Assembly (NCBI GenBank): GCA_900540305.1
Contig: UQFL01000029.1
Coordinates: 1 to 24,389, forward strand
Reading direction: 5' to 3'
Source of the DNA: an uncultured Oscillospiraceae bacterium
GTDB taxonomy: Bacteria; Bacillota; Clostridia; Oscillospirales; Acutalibacteraceae
Length of the DNA: 24,389 bases
In this document: positions 23,432 through 24,389 of the stretch, in pieces
Numbering within the stretch: the stretch's first letter is position 1
Layout: every line of letters begins with the position of its first letter
The notes under the pieces: generated by a model
Databases searched by the model: none
The model's input: the letters and a program-made list of their open reading frames with translations, nothing else
What the model was told of the DNA's origin: nothing
Made by a program: the position numbers and the translations under genes

Positions 23432-24389
23432 TTGAAAAAAATACTCAGTTTGCTTATTTCGGTTATAACCGTTATAAGTATGTTTTCTTTCGGACAGGCA
23501 GCGTTTGCCCAGTCACAGCTTGAACTCGGGAAGATAGCCACGGTCGTTCTTGAAAATGACGGAAGTACTCAGGCGTACACATTTACTCCCGAAAAAAGTG
23601 GTAAATATGTGCTTACTTCTCATGCAAAAGGAACAATAGACCCCAAATGTATCGTTAATGTTATGTCCTCGGGTGAGAATGTAGCTATAATTGAAGATTC
23701 TGAGGGGCAGGGAAGCAATTTCAAAGAAATTCTTGAACTTGAAAAAGGCGTGGAATATCTATTCATTTTCGGTATGAATAATATGAGTACCAAAGCTGAA
23801 TATGATGTAGATTTGTTTGAATATACAGAACCCGACCCGGAACCTGAAACGCCTGAAAAAGTTACAGGACTTTACGCCGCCGGCAGAGGCGATGACGGTG
23901 CAAGAATACGCCTTGCATGGAATGCCGTTGAAAACGCAACGGGTTACAAGATTCTTCAAAAAATAAGCGGAGAATATGTAGAAGTAGGAACATCAACAAC
24001 ACCCGATTACAATGTAACGGGACTTCATTCAGGCTGGGAATATTATTTCAAAGTTGCGGCTGTTAACGGAAAAGTTGTCGGACCTGAAAGCGATGAACTT
24101 CATACTGTAGCGGCTTGTGCTTCTCCGACAGGAATTTCAGCAGAACCTATTTCTAATAATCAAATCAAAGTTAAATGGGACGCAGGTTCAGCGCACGGTT
24201 ACTATCTTGAATGGTCAACAGACCCGACATTCAAAACCAACAAACAGAACGCAAACCTTGTAGGCGTTAATAATACAAGCAAAACAATTAAGGTTAATGG
24301 CAACGCAGACAAATATTATGTTCGTGTAAGACTCTGGAGATATTGGGAAGACGGCTATGTTTACGGCAGTTTCTCACAGGCAGAAAGAG
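23432..24389 (+). CDS. Secreted PPC-like/fibronectin type III protein, 3' end missing
   Basis: An open frame from TTG 23432 runs 319 codons to the contig end without a stop. Ribosome site AGGGGTGA ends 5 bases before the TTG, which is the only start that includes the signal peptide. Signal: KKILSLLISVITVISMFSFGQAAFA, cleaved near residue 26. Residues about 27-130 form a beta sandwich with AYTFTPEKSGKYVLTS and LELEKGVEYLFIFG, like PPC (pre-peptidase C-terminal) domains. An acidic proline linker PDPEPETPEK leads to a fibronectin type III domain (about 143-225: VTGLYAAG, RLAWNAVENATGYKI, YYFKVAAVNG) and a second FN3-like domain (about 230-319: IKVKWDAGSAHGYYLEWS, YYVRVRLWRYW). Similar gut proteins use such domains as spacers beside hydrolase or cell-wall modules, which may lie beyond the contig end. 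Confidence 0.85.
   Translation, partial: MKKILSLLISVITVISMFSFGQAAFAQSQLELGKIATVVLENDGSTQAYTFTPEKSGKYVLTSHAKGTIDPKCIVNVMSSGENVAIIEDSEGQGSNFKEILELEKGVEYLFIFGMNNMSTKAEYDVDLFEYTEPDPEPETPEKVTGLYAAGRGDDGARIRLAWNAVENATGYKILQKISGEYVEVGTSTTPDYNVTGLHSGWEYYFKVAAVNGKVVGPESDELHTVAACASPTGISAEPISNNQIKVKWDAGSAHGYYLEWSTDPTFKTNKQNANLVGVNNTSKTIKVNGNADKYYVRVRLWRYWEDGYVYGSFSQAER

Noticed and set aside
1..24389. CRISPR arrays, tRNA or rRNA genes, insertion sequences, toxin-antitoxin or phage structural genes
   Set aside because: I found no spaced direct repeats, cloverleaf-like segments, rRNA signatures, transposase motifs or terminal inverted repeats. The lone XRE gene is not enough to call a mobile element.

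Overview
This window looks like an assembled contig from a low-to-moderate GC, Gram-positive anaerobe of the class Clostridia, plausibly a gut Oscillospirales/Ruminococcaceae-type organism. That placement is inferred from several signs. The rplU-prp-rpmA operon has an L27 N-terminal extension, a Bacillota trait. There is a FeoA/FeoA/FeoB/Cys-rich iron uptake set, a mini-RNase III, a long single-chain PurL, strong AGGAGG ribosome sites, sigma-A promoters of near-consensus sequence, and large secreted Ig/LRR/FN3 proteins. The first 33 bases are not genomic: they are an Illumina Nextera adapter ending in the Tn5 mosaic end.

Layout. 34-800: a truncated minus-strand gene and a divergent small XRE repressor share a control region with two perfect 18-bp palindromes. 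795-1862: rplU, prp and rpmA run from a consensus promoter through a structured leader to a strong terminator. 1905-5290: an iron(II) transport locus of two small FeoA proteins, FeoB and a tiny Cys-rich membrane protein, with matching GTTAG-N6-CTAAC sites before feoA and before feoB. 5309-9910 (minus strand): a tight five-gene run, in transcription order an ApgM/ThrB2-family enzyme, a PepSY-like lipoprotein, O-acetylhomoserine sulfhydrylase, Obg and mini-RNase III. 10029-13787 (minus): full-length PurL. 13992-15119 (plus): a protein made only of PAS domains. 15349-24389 (plus): three secreted proteins, namely a 2207-residue Ig/helical repeat protein, an LRR protein with a dockerin-like tail, and a PPC/FN3-type protein cut by the contig end.

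How it fits together. Most of the window is housekeeping (ribosome assembly, iron uptake, methionine/cysteine and purine synthesis). The rightmost 9 kb is an accessory surface or secretome region. I see no IS element, CRISPR array, tRNA, rRNA, defence system or phage structural gene. The least ordinary items are the giant protein with five modules spaced about 262-277 residues apart, the twin-operator XRE switch at the contig edge, the paired feo operators, and the placement of the ThrB2-like enzyme directly upstream of the sulfhydrylase. None of these amounts to a proven new system. No database search was possible, so family calls rest on motif recognition.
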